This document shows, one piece after another, positions 44,748-56,825 of a stretch of DNA of 64,000 nt. The DNA is taken from the NCBI RefSeq assembly GCF_036884655.1, contig NC_088354.1, forward strand, positions 12,361,001 to 12,425,000, written 5' to 3'. A program made the position numbers and the translations under genes. Below the pieces are notes generated by a model. The model was not told the DNA's origin. It did no database searches and worked only from the letters and a program-made list of their open reading frames with translations. The DNA is from Musa acuminata AAA Group. Its lineage: Eukaryota; Streptophyta; Magnoliopsida; Zingiberales; Musaceae. Every line of letters starts with the position of its first letter. Position 1 is the stretch's first letter.

Positions 44748-45255
44748 ACCTTCCTCCCTCCCCCGCACCCCTCCCAAAGTTCGAACTTTTCTGTATATCT
44801 ACGTCAAGAAGCTACCTTTAAAGGCCTCGGGCTCAGGAATGGCCGCTTCTCTCTCGCAGGGGCTTTCAGGAAATTCTGCACGAGCTAATGGGACGAGACT
44901 TCCTAAAGGGGAAGAAGAAGAAGAAGGACGCGGTGGGAAGGTATATGGCGCAGGAAGAGGAGAACAGAGGAGGAGACATCAGAAAGGGAGGAAACGAAGA
45001 GGTCCGAAATAAATCGCGACTCACGACACTGTCACCGAAGTGTGATTGAGTCAACGTTGACGTACAACGTTCGATTCAAAAACACGTGATATCGTTCGGG
45101 TCTAGTCGTGTGTCGAACCGTACGCTCTGCAGAAACCGGACCGAACCGAACCGAAGCGCATGGTTCGGTTCCGTTCGGTTTGCTTGGGAGGTCTAATTAA
45201 GCTTCGCCCTCCGACACGGCGCGGCTTGCAAAAATCATCGAGGATGAGAAGTCCA

Positions 45256-45418
45256 GCTTTACCTGCTTCCTCTCCTTCTTCCTGCAGCAGAAGGGACGGT
45301 CCAGTGTGCGCCTCCTCCGGCTCAAGCAGCGGCCGCCGGCGGAGAAGCGAGATGCGGGGGACGGCAGGACCAGCGGCGGTGGAGAACTACTGGCGCCGGT
45401 GGCGGCGGAGACGAGCAT
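45256..45418 (-). pseudogene. Possible orphan first exon with transit-peptide-like N-terminus
   Basis: From ATG at 45418 on the minus strand the frame reads MLVSAATGASSSPPPLVLPS and on through a Ser/Arg-rich, acid-free stretch to RKKERKQ, directly before a strong donor (AAGCAG|GTAAAG, exon edge about 45256). The composition is like a chloroplast transit peptide. No following exon can exist in the 500 bp before the Ca2+-ATPase start on the same strand unless the transcript crosses that gene. It could be a leftover of a lost gene, an alternative upstream exon, or chance in GC-rich DNA. Confidence 0.25.
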
Positions 45419-45698
45419 CGCTGGCTTTGTCTTTCTTTAATCGATGGAGAACTGTGGGCGGGGGAGGACAGACGAAGTAAAGCAAGCGAGAGGAAACGAA
45501 GAACTGGCTCAACTGATGAACCAGTGAACGCGAGCGGATCTCTCAGCCTCGTTCCACGGTCGGATCATCTCCGGCTTCACTGATATTTTCTTTGGCGGCT
45601 TAGATATCGTTCCATCTCAGCTGGGTCAGACATGGTTCTCGGGTTCGGACCAAGCTTTGCGTTCAGTGAATCCAGAGGAAAAGCGTGCTGTGGACTGG

Positions 45699-45870
45699 GT
45701 TCTGGATAGATGATGATATCCGTGGGATTTTGATGGGTTTGGACCAAGTTTCTCCTTCGAGATTCAAGTCTGGCAACATCAACCAAGTTCTAGATAGATG
45801 ATGCCATCCGTGGGGTTTTGATGGGTTTGGACCACGTTTCTCCTTCAAGATTAAAGTCTAGCAACATCAA
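45699..45870 (+). repeat. 88-bp tandem duplication
   Basis: Two units starting at 45699 and 45787. Both contain GATAGATGATG, CCGTGGG, TTTTGATGGGTTTGGACCA, GTTTCTCCTTC and GCAACATCAA, with about ten substitutions. Confidence 0.8.
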
Positions 45871-48800
45871 TCTGGCGTTGGTCAATCATGGTGGCGTCCC
45901 CAGCGGCAGCAGACGTGGTCTTCGCAAGCTTCAGCGACAAATGGTCCCACGCTACGCTGTTGACAACTCCATGCCTACATTTCTCATGTCTACTTTCCAT
46001 ACTCTTCTCTTCTCTTCCATTTATCTCCTCTCTCGTTTTCATTTCTAGAACAACTGATATCAGCCATTGCTTTGAACCATACTAATACTCCAAAATATCA
46101 TTTGTATGGCCATGGATGATTGAAAGTATTGGATATTATATAATTTTATTTAATTAGATAAAATATATTATAAATTTAATTAGATTTTAATTATATCATC
46201 GATCAATAAATCATGATACAATTCTTTAGAAAATTATCTTGATAATAGAGACTCTCCTAATTACTATGCTAGATAATCGATTATCATTTATAAAAAGATA
46301 GAAACTCCTAAAAGATAATCATCAGAAATTGAGATTATAAATCTATTCTCAAATTCCTGTAATTCCTATTTCAAAGCTCACAATGGTTTTGTGAACGATG
46401 AAAAAAGAGAAAAAATACGAGTTTAATTCTTGTTGTAGATCAATATTGCTACAGCTTTCGAATTTGATGATGATATATTTACATATCATATAATTTTTTT
46501 TGAATAATATCGAAAAATATGTAATACTAATCTTATTCTATTGTTATTTGATTTTGATTCTATCATTAAAGTTATGAAAATTTGTCGTTGATAGATATAT
46601 CAGCATGATGGGTCCCTTGATCCGAGTGTGAGAAGCTATCCGAGGTGATGTGTGCTCTTTCTCTCATTGTTCCTATACAAAAACAAAGGTCGAGAAAGCT
46701 TCTTCAAGGAGTCCCTCCAACGTCCAAGTTAGTAGCTTTATTTTTTTCTCCTGAATTTTGAGTATGTTTTTATACTAACATCTAGCGGAAGAGGAGCATC
46801 TCGTGTAGATCTTGTAGACGGAATAGTTTGTAACCGACCCGAATTGCCTCTTGATCTTCTTGAAATATGTTGGTAACCGATGGTAGATGATTCAAACCTT
46901 AATCTTAGAAGCCTTTTTCGTGGTCTCGATTCCGAAGAAGCAAGTTATCTAGTGCCCGGTCTCTCATCTCAAGTACCTTCTTAGAAGTCTCTTCCTATTC
47001 GTTTAAGTCCCTCCCAATCTTCTAATTATCGATTAGTCGAAGTCCACATATTGTCTTCCGATAACCTATCACGGTTGCTGTAAAGGTCATCGATTAATCG
47101 TGGACATGCACAGTTGATAAGATCGTGCAGTGGTGATAATCATGAATGAGAAAAGAAAATGCTAATGAGGGATTGCCTATGAATGATGATCAGCAAATGA
47201 TGGCTGTATTGTATCATCAAACAGTGTTAGCTATCGGTGAAGTCTGATCGGCCACGCACATAAGTCTCACAAAGGGAGTTGTCGATCGACCGTGGAGAGA
47301 ATTCAAGTTGACAATAAGCAAGTAATAGATGACCATGCATTGCGATGATTGTAGGCGACGTGCAAACGATGGATGACTACTCACCATGATGGTTGCATGG
47401 CTCACACATACTACGACAAGAGAAGGGATTAAGGTTTCACTTATTAAAATTATAATTTTATCCTTATGTATTCTTTTAATTCAAATCGATGTCATTTTGA
47501 TAATTCTACCTTTTAAAAATTAGATATTTTCAATATATATCCTAGAAAATTATAGTTTTACCTTTCAAAAATAAAATATTATTGACTTGGATTGTCAACT
47601 TTAAAATTGACTAGTTTGACCTGTTATTTTGATCGTTCTAATTATATTTTCACTACTTGATTATATTTAGATTCGATCAATCTCATTTTCACCAAATTTA
47701 ATCAATTTGTGACTTTGTTAACTTTAATTTTGATTGACCTAATTGGGCTAATATTTAGCCCAATTTTAGGCCTACCCAATTAAATACGGTTGATCGGTTT
47801 AATTTAAGGTATCATATGGAATTAAAAAATATAAATAATAATTTTTTTTATAGTTTTCTCATATAAAATATTGATAACTATTTATTATTTATGATATTTA
47901 AATTCTAATTAATATTTTGAATTTTTTTAGTTATTCATATGTATATGTTTAAAAATACGAGATAATATTTATTTTTCATATAAAGTTATGATTTATATTT
48001 TATCATGATTATATTTATCATATATTTTTTAAATACAAATTAATATTTAATAATTATTATGATTATTATTAAATTAATTTTACATAAATTAGATTAAAAG
48101 ATATTTGATGAATATTATTTATAACTTATATCCTTAAGTTTTATTTGACTAGAAACTACCAAAGTGAATTAGTCCAATAACTTATAAAATAATATTAAAA
48201 ATTTAATTCTAAATGATATTTAAAATATTTATAATGAATGAGATTTAGATAATCGAGAATCTAATTCAAATAATTATATGATGAAATATGATGATATTAT
48301 TTTAAATATCATTATAGTTTAGGATTATATACGTAAAGATAATAATATTATTTTATAAAAATAATATTAGTCATCTATAAATAATTTTGACTGGATACTG
48401 AATATGTCAATATTTCACTTAAATGTGAAATATTTTGTGTGAATTGTCTTCTTTCATTTCGTGTATGCACTATTTATTTTCACTAACAATTCCTAATTTA
48501 ATAATATTAATAAAAAGTGGATTATTGAATTATAGTTTGAATATATTTGAATAATATTTAAATTGAGTCGATGAAAGTACGAGTTTAGTAACTTCTCAAT
48601 CGGCAGCCGATTGAGATTTTTGGATACTTCAATGTATTTTGTCCTCTTAAATCAGCCTCTTGAAATTGAAATGTGGATATATTTGAATAGATTAATATGT
48701 ATTGGAATTGGTTTTCAATTTGGATGAAATTTGTGAATACCATCACGGTTGTTATCGCAGATACATAATTATCTTATTATATGATGATTATATATGTGAA

Positions 48801-48934
48801 TAAAATTAAATTTGATATCACGTGCGTGACAGGTGCTAATAATCTATTAAAGTGAAAATTTAGCTCCTGATCCACGAAAATCGAACCCGGGTGGGTCCAA
48901 ATGACGGTCCGACGGGAGCGGGTCGGGCCGGCAC

Positions 48935-48940
48935 TATAAA
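48935..48940 (+). promoter_or_regulatory. Probable TATA box
   Basis: TATAAA in a GC-rich context (GGCACTATAAACGG), 70 bp upstream of the ATG at 49005. Confidence 0.5.
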
Positions 48941-49004
48941 CGGTACGCCCGAAGCCCTAACTAGACGACCGGTGCTCTCGGATCCCATCTTTCTTGCGAC
49001 CAAG

Positions 49005-52000
49005 ATGCCGGAGGAGCGGAGGCGAAGGGAAGGCGGCACCGGAGGCGACTCGATGCCCCGACGCGAGGGCCGCGATCACGGTGGCAGAAGTCACCACTCA
49101 CGATCGGAACGGGAGAGGGAAAGAGAAAGGGAAAGGGAAAGGGAACCCAGGTGGTGTCCCCTCCTCACCTCCCTCTCAAATGAAATCTTGACGCTGCAAT
49201 TTGAGTTCTTGGACTCTTTCTTCCGCGTTTTTGTTACGATATTAGGTTAAGTCGGTGATAGCTATCTAAAAACCTGCGTTTAGTCGCAAGAAAGGTAGTT
49301 TTAGTTAGGCATTGTTAGGGTTTTCGAAAGTTAGCTGTTAGGAAATTTTTTTGTAGGAGACAAGCCTAGAAGAAGAGGCACAAACATTGTATAAAGAGAA
49401 TGACCCTTCTTTTGATATTTTGCAAGAAGCATGAGAAATAGAACACTGTACATGTCTTTCGGAATCTTGATTTGTTGACTGAGAACTCTAGGATTGTATG
49501 GGTATTTAATTTTTATATTCAGTTCCCTAAAAGAAAAACATATGAAAATTTTAGCTTTTCGTTTCCTTGGGAAAGCTCCTTGTTTTTTTTTTGTTTACCA
49601 ATAATTTCCTTGCAACCAAAGCATGTTAGATTTGATTGTGACTACGGGATAAAACCCTTGACATTTTTGTCCATCGACCCTCAAATTGCAGTCTTAGAAA
49701 TAACTCTCTAAACTTCTTCTTGTCTAATATTATAATATGTTAGATAAGTTTTCATTTGTCTAATTAAACTGTAAAGGCAGTTAGCACTAAAGAAGTTAGC
49801 ATATAGTCAGCTTACCAGGTACATTTTACGGTCATTGAGCGTCACTTGTATGCTTGTCCAAGACAACCAAACCAACAGATAATGTGGATGTTATTGAACA
49901 TGTATTTATTTACTATATCTTTTGTTCTGTTGGATAACAATTACAAACAATCATAGCTTTCTGAGTGCCCACATTATCAATGCTACTAGACAGAAACAAA
50001 TTGTCCATACATACCAAGCATATTTCTGCAATAAGAAAATTTGAAATGGTTGACTAGATGAACCATTTGTATGTTGCCATATAACCACAATGAATTTGAC
50101 TCCTTGTCATGATGTGTATTTGTTAGAAGAAACTATGTTGGTGAGACTATTGTCTGTATTACATAGGATGTCGATATATTTGTCATCCTAAGTGTTTTTC
50201 ATCTTGTAATAAAAGAATCAGTTTTTCATTTATCATGGTTCCCTCTACTACATCCATGTCTGCTCATGAATGAATCTGTCCAATTTATTATTAGTAGAGC
50301 AGTGATTGACCTTTTTAAATATTAAATTATTATGTTTTAATGCTAAGATTTATTCAGGCTGTTGAGCCTTCTTTTTCTTTGTAGCTCACCATTTTATATG
50401 TATAAAGTTTTACCTTAGGTAATGTAAGAAATTTTACATTAGGTTAGTCATTAGTGACTTCTAAGAATCTTTAATTTCCCTTAGCACATTACAATTAAAT
50501 TGCTGTGAAAAATCTTATGTTTGTCTTTTCTATAGTGTTGTTTACTTCAGTTTTAGTTGCATGTGGATATAATTTTCTTAGCTATGATGTTTTTGATGAA
50601 TATTTGCATGAAAACCTTTAACAACAAGAATATATATTTTAAAAAAGTTCAAACTATAAATGTATCACTTTAGCCAAAGTAACTAAGATTTTTTCCGTTG
50701 CTAGCTTTGGGTATTTCTTTCTGCATTCATCATTAGGAGATGGTGTAGCTGCTTATTTAGGTTGTTTATTTAGCTAACTACTTTTTCTTTCTTTTTTTTA
50801 AAGTCCTAAAAGACCAAAAAGAGATGGAAAATCAGCATCTGAGAGAAAACTCTCTGGTAATCATGATTTGAATGTTGATGATAATAAGGAGCGGAAAACT
50901 CGTAGGCGGTTTCAAGATGCTTTGCCTGTTGAGAATTCTTCAGCAACTGATACCAAGGTGAAGTCTGCAAATCTTAAAGATGGTTCTCACAGGAAGGTTG
51001 ACCCTGATAATACCAAACAATCTGACCAAATGGATGCACCATGGGCTCGATCCCACTTTCAGGTCTGAAAATTGGTTGATACATGAAATTTGTTTTCCAA
51101 GAAGTTAATCTTTGTTTTTTAATGAACCAGATTGCCTGTGCATGTTTTTTGCATCTGTATCTGAGATAATTGTTTGCAGTTATTTGATTTCAGTAATATC
51201 TTTGTTTTATGTTGTATATGTTCTGCCCCTTGTCATTGCAGCCCCTTTGACGTGATATTGTGATTAAAAGTCTCTTCATATGGAAATTATTATGTCTGGA
51301 CAACTTTTTCTGCATCTGGTGTGGTCCTTCTTTATTTTGAAGGGGGATGCATCTTCAAGCATAGCTTCTTCTTGAATCTTATTTTTTTTCACTTTTTTTT
51401 CCGTATCTACAGTTTAACATGTTCCTAATAGAATTCTCTGTTCCACCTTGACTAAAAAAGTACTTGAGGGTATTTACGTCACTTTCCATTTGAGGCTTTG
51501 CTGAATGTTACTGTTGACTGATATGGGTTTTGAAAAGAAAATTAAAAATTTTGAGATAAAAAGGAATAATTAAGAATGCAGCAGTTTTGGTTCATTTGCA
51601 TCATTGGATGTAGCAGTTGCTCAAGCTAGCTTCTAAATCAGCATATCCTATCTGCTTCCTTAAGAAACCATAGAGTTGAAGAACAATTGAATGTACTTTG
51701 ATCATACAAGGACCTTGGCATCAGTATCTTGTCTGTACAATTAATGTTTTATCTCAAGGAAAGAATGATTACTGATGTTGAGCTTCCTTTTATGTTTGGA
51801 CTTGTATTTTGAAACTTATTACCAGTAAAATGGCTCTAGGTATAGCTTTGTGGATGAAGAAAGGATTAAAAAGAAAATTAGTACTAAGTTCACCACTAGA
51901 AGGTAATGGGATGGCTTAGAGGTATTTATTTTGTACCAATAGAGCAAAAACAATTAAATGGCTGACGTGGTGGCTTTGTAGCATAGGACTCTTTTTATGC

Positions 52001-54284
52001 ATATCAAACAGGTACAGACTGCCAACTAATATGGTGCAAATTTGTACTGTAGGATTGAAGATGATTGTTTATTTTTAAAGATTTGATGTAATAGCTCCCG
52101 TATAATAAAGCATGTGATCATATACATGGAAGGTGATGCTGGTATGGCTCACATAGTTAACCCTAATCTGGTGTCTCAAATAATATATTTAAGTAGATAT
52201 TGATGGTTTTTATCATAGACAGAATAATAAAGGTTTACATTCATGAATAATTAAGTGTAGTTCTGATCTAGGATGAAATAAGGGGAACCTTTTGTGATGA
52301 TATGGATACATCTAAAGGGACGAGGTGAATCAATTAGGACTCACTTAGAATTGGTGGTGTGAGAAGTTAGAATAAAACATAGAAAATTCTGTTGGCAACA
52401 ATAAAATAAGACATGGCTGCTTTTAGTTTAACCAGATACTGTCCTCAACAAGGCTTGATTTTGAGGAAGGAACTATGAAGCAGGTTCCACATGGTTCTGA
52501 CATTATGATTTGCTGTAGCATCCAGGATCAATGTGTATCTGTTTAATGTATTGTGTTAGTAATGGTACTGTTTATGTTAATGTTTTAAAAACACCCACTC
52601 TGTTCCCTTTCCTAGTCATTAACCAAAACTTTGCTTTAGGAGAGGTTAACTGGCAGTGAATTATGTACACCATTTTCTAACAAGAGGGCAACTGTGTTAT
52701 CATGATGCCAAGGGGAACCATGTTGTATTGATATCAGTGTTGCAGGCCTAGTTCTTTATGCTAGTGTAACTTATTTTTGAATTTTTAGCATTTGTTTGTA
52801 GTGAAGTGCATGTTTATTATGGTAAGGTTGTAACGAGCTGGTCCTACTTCTCCAGGTAAAATATTCACGGGTGATGGTTTCTCTGCGGTGGCTTCTCCCA
52901 TGACTTTCGGGTTCCTCTTTTTACTTTTAGCATATGCATGTGTCTTCATTAAGATGCAATTTTGAGAGACATAACTGAAGCAATGGTGCCCAATAATATG
53001 ATCATGTTGTTATATTAGTCTTGTTGGGCCAACTTTAGCTTGTTCCTACCTGCGAAATGCTAGTAATGCATTCAACAACTATGTCAATATGGGCATACAA
53101 ACTATATTCTTATATTATTTGTGTTTCATTTAGCATTGTCTCAATTTTGTCATCAGATAATGCAAAAAAAAAACATTAAGTTCTTTTGGTTGGAAAAAGG
53201 AAGGTGAAGAAGGAAAAAGAACAAGAGAGGGGGTGTTACTTTTGTTTTTGTTTTTTGTTTTTCTGGGGGGGTGGGGTGGGGTTGGTGGTTTTGGGGTGTT
53301 GGTCTTCATTTCCTAATTAGATAAGTAATGTTGCCTTTATGCTGTTGAAGTTCTGTGGAAGCAACTTTGCCTTTGTAACTCAGTTTTGTTAATTTAATTT
53401 TGTTATTCATTGCATACAAAACCTATTTTCCTCCTGATGTAGCGGGGTTCTTGTTCGGATCCATGCCTTCAAGTACCTCATTTTATATAACAATCTAAGG
53501 CTACCTATGCAGCACGACGAACGTGGCGGTGCTGGGCATGGTGGTCGAAGCTATGTTCGCAGAGATGCTGGTAATTAATCATCTAATGTGTGTCAATCAG
53601 CTGTGTCCTCTAATTTTCATGTCTTATTTCTTTGACTTATTTGATATTTTGTTTCTTTATAAAGATGAAGGAAGGAATAATGCAAAGGAGCAGACTGGTG
53701 ACAGGGTGGACAAGATAGAGGCATCTGACATGCAGAGAAAATACGACAGCCGGTCTAGAGCTCATGCAGGTGACAACAATGAATGGAGACATGATGGATT
53801 TTATGAGTTGGAAGTTGAGGCAGCAGCTCCCAGGAAAAGACCTGCTTTCAGTGAAAGAAAAATGGCTACAGAAAAAGATTCTGTGGCTGCCCCTCCCACC
53901 GGACCAGAATCAAGAAACCACCATGATCATCAAATGCTTGGTGCTGTAAGAAGGGAAGAAAAGGGAAACAACTTTTCACGTGGTGATAAGCCTGAGAGAT
54001 GTTTCAATCGAGCTGATGATAGATATGATAAGAGAGGAGACAGATATCTGCAAAGAAATGAAATCAACAGAGCTGGCTATCAGTCAAGGGAGATGCATGG
54101 TGGCAGGGACGTGAGGGGTAGGGAAAGATTCACAGGAAGATATGGTGAGAGAAATATGTCCCGAGAGAGTGGTTTCCAGGCAGAAAAATGGAAGCATGAT
54201 CTTTTCGACGAAGCAAATAGAAGCCCTACTCCAAAGAATGAAGAAGAACAGATCGCCAAGGTTGAAGCACTGTTGTCTCTGTAG
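49005..54284 (+). CDS. Arg/Glu/Asp-rich, probably nuclear protein of unknown function, four exons
   Basis: Exons 49005..49150, 50804..51062, 53513..53570 and 53665..54284, GT/AG with matching phases, give 360 residues. The N-terminus MPEERRRREGG runs into a basic HHSR and alternating Glu-Arg tract, then SPKRPKRDGK, a likely nuclear localisation signal. The middle is charged and low in hydrophobics. The C-terminal third is rich in RGDR, RGRERF and GGRD-like pieces and ends in a neat motif: EKWKHDLFDEANRSPTPKNE then EEQIAKVEALLSL. Such Arg/Asp/Glu repeats are typical of RNA-processing proteins, but there is no RRM, zinc finger or other named domain that I can see. I do not recognise the family with confidence. 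Introns 1 (1653 bp) and 2 (2450 bp) are long. The frame is open upstream to 48891, but the TATA box favours the ATG at 49005. Confidence 0.8.
49110..49146 (+). repeat. Glu-Arg coding purine hexamer repeat
   Basis: A purine-only stretch of GGGAAA/GAGAAA-type hexamers in exon 1 encoding alternating Glu and Arg. Prone to length change in steps of two codons. Confidence 0.7.
53265..53296 (+). other. G-quadruplex-forming tract in intron 2
   Basis: G runs of 7, 4, 4 and 4 (53265..53271, 53273..53276, 53278..53281 and 53293..53296) with one-base loops between the first three. The tract is on the sense strand, so it would also be present in the pre-mRNA. It follows a T-rich stretch, 217 bp upstream of exon 3. 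Confidence 0.75.
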
Positions 54285-55166
54285 TTTGTGCCCCTCTCAA
54301 GCGGAATGGTTCTGTTCCTCCACAAGGCTTTCTGCTCAGTGAAGTATGCATCTCCGTAAGGCTGTTGGAAATTTAGTTGGAGGTTTGTCTTTTTGTGAAT
54401 TTTATGTTAACTCCATACAAATTCTCTGCGTAAAAGAAGGCTGTGATTTGTTTTTTCTACTTTTGGACTATCTGGATTTTGTGAACTGGTGATCTTATAT
54501 TCTGTAATCTTGTGGACTAAATGTGTTTCAGAATTGCTATGGATTGTCGTTAGAAACAAAATTTTGTACGTGCTTGTTTCTTCTCCTCTTAACTTAGTTG
54601 AGTAGTTGCATGCTCCCTTGCCCATATGGCAACAGTGGATTAGATAGAGAAGGAATTCTGTAAACTATGCGTCATTCTTGAAGGCGATTTTGGCTTTCAT
54701 CTGCACAAACAAGCATGCATCTGCCCATCCCCTGATCTACGATGCGCGAATAAGAAAGCTGGGAATTAGTTAAATTTCTCATGCAAGGAGATTAATAAGA
54801 TTATATATATGCAATATCCATTCCTATATCTCACCCTACTGAGTCAATTCAATACATTCCTCTCTTCACCAAGAGCAATCTAAATTTTGATTCACTGTCA
54901 TGATTTTGCTAAGTGATGTGACAGTTATTGGTGATGTCCAAAAAGATAAGTCGAGTTTATGCGGAATAGTGGACTTGTATAAAGACTGAAGTTAAAGGAG
55001 TCTCAAGTAGTCCTACCTTTAGTTTTTAAATCATCGGTTCGATTTTCTAAAATTAGAAATCAGAACCGAATCTCCCAGGGCCAAATTTCAATTCAAGCGG
55101 TTTTGGTTCGAGTATGAATCATTAATTTTTATTATTTTTAATTAAAAATAATTTAAATATGATAAA
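54285..55166. other. 3' UTR and spacer before the retrotransposon cluster
   Basis: Directly after the stop at 54284 comes probable 3' UTR. The rest is AT-rich with no supported feature. Confidence 0.5.
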
Positions 55167-56400
55167 TATTAGGATCGAGTCGGTACTAAGAGGGGGGAGG
55201 GGATGAATTAGTGTGGTGGATAAAAACATCGGTTTGAAAAATATTCGTACGATAAAAATCGATCTCAGAAGATAAAAATTGAATGTTTGTTCGTAAGCGT
55301 AGTGGAAGTAAAGCAAGTAAGACAGTTTGAGATGAAGGTAAATAACAAGAATATAAATGTAAACCAAGTTTTATAGTAGTTCGATCGTTGTGACCTACAT
55401 CCACTCCCGATTTCTCTTTCGTCGAGGCCACCGACATTCTTTAACGATCTTCCTTCAACAGACGAAGATCAACTATCATTTTATACTCTTTTTTCCTTTT
55501 GACACACCATTTTTACAAAGCTTTCCTCACACTCTCCCTTATAATGGTTTCTAAACTTTAGGAGGAGGAACTCTACACTTTACAAGGGTTTTCAACTTTA
55601 GAAACATAGAGTTTTTGTTTACCTTTCTTCCTGCTCCATATAGGAATAGTTGGGATATTTATAGACCCAAAATGACTTCAAAACTTGGAGCTAAAATTCA
55701 AATCCTCGAGATTTCAGGGTACGGGCGGTACCATTGCTTGCATTGACACTGGACAGTACCACCACCTAGTCTGACGGTACCACCGCCTGACACACTATCA
55801 CTAGGCGGTACCATCGCCCTTACCGATGGTACCATCGCCTAGATTGATGGTACCATCGCCTGACACAATCTCGGAGACTGTGTCACGACGGTTCCCCTTG
55901 TTGGGTCACTGTTTGGGCCTTTTACTTGGCCCAACACAACCTAAACTTGGGCCTAATTGGCTTCTAATTGAGTTGGCCAAATTCTAACCTAATTACGCCT
56001 AAAACCTACTTCGATATAGACAATTATTACAAAGCTAATCAAATGTTGTCCGACATGTCATTGGTTCATCGACGCCTCGTCCGATTCTTCAGCGCATCGC
56101 TCTCTCTTGCGATCTATTGCCCAATCAGGCCAGTTGACCTCCGCAACTTCGATTTTCTTGGCATAATTTTCGCTCTTCTTAGCCCGATGCTTGATCCCAT
56201 GGCCTAAGGCCTTCTATCGATACGTCGATCGATCCTCCGGCTCGACGTCCAATCTTCTAACATGTTCTACTCCAGCCCAACATGATTTTTCTTGCTTTAA
56301 TTGTCTCTCCCTGATTGAAGCTAGTCTTGCGTTACTCAAAACATAGATTAGATCACAAACACTATCAATTGGTTTCATCATCAAAATCAGAGATTTAACA
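55167..56400 (-). mobile_element. LTR (3' LTR on the minus strand) of the split element
   Basis: On the minus strand it begins TGTTAAATCTCTGA just after a polypurine tract (AAAAAGGGGAAGAT, 56401..56414), marking it as a 3' LTR. It ends near CCGACTCGATCCTAATA at 55167. It is 1234 bp and homologous, in opposite orientation, to the solo LTR at 56826..58418. It contains several ggtaccaccgcc-like words around 55720..55865. Confidence 0.75.
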
Positions 56401-56825
56401 ATCTTCCCCTTTTTGATGATGATAATTAATTAATGACGGAGTTAACCTTAACTCCCCCTATCAATATGCCATATTGATAGAACATTGAATTCAAGTCAAA
56501 GCAATATTTCATCATAAATATTTGTAATACGTCATTATACAATCATGCATAATCAAAATTTTAATACATCATTCTCTGTATGATTGTCATCATAACTTCT
56601 CCCCCTTTGTCATTAATAAAAAGGAGAAGTGCAACTATCAAGTTTTTGAGATATGCAAGTTTTACAACATAGTAAATTTTTCATCACTTTATAACATACA
56701 TAATCACTAAATTTTACAAGTTTGCACTTTTGGTTTCTCAAGATTGCAAGCTAGGTGATGTTCAAGGTAGCAAGTTCTTTCTTCTCTTTTGATAAGTGCA
56801 AGCTAGCAATTTTGTATCATTTTAG
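56401..56825 (-). mobile_element. Internal region of the split element, first part
   Basis: Non-coding, AT-rich, next to the polypurine tract. Contains degenerate 'caagctagcaa' and 'gagatatgcaagtt' repeats that resume after the solo LTR at 58424, showing the two pieces were once continuous. Confidence 0.65.

Larger units (their letters stand above)
44748..48934. other. Intergenic region between the Ca2+-ATPase and the Arg/Glu-rich protein gene
   Basis: These genes are divergent, so both promoters are here. 45080..45190 has 'ggttcggtt' repeats. 45197..45480 is GC-rich with a possible orphan exon (see separate entry). 45699..45870 is an 88-bp tandem duplication. 46100..48880 is AT-rich, probably decayed repeats, with no supported gene. 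Confidence 0.5.

Noticed and set aside
45640..45665. Resemblance of tcggaccaagcttt to miR166
   Set aside because: Mismatches in the 3' half, and it sits beside a tandem repeat with no precursor hairpin.
48891..49004. Upstream extension of the Arg/Glu-rich protein
   Set aside because: It contains the likely TATA box at 48935 and lacks the composition of the protein.
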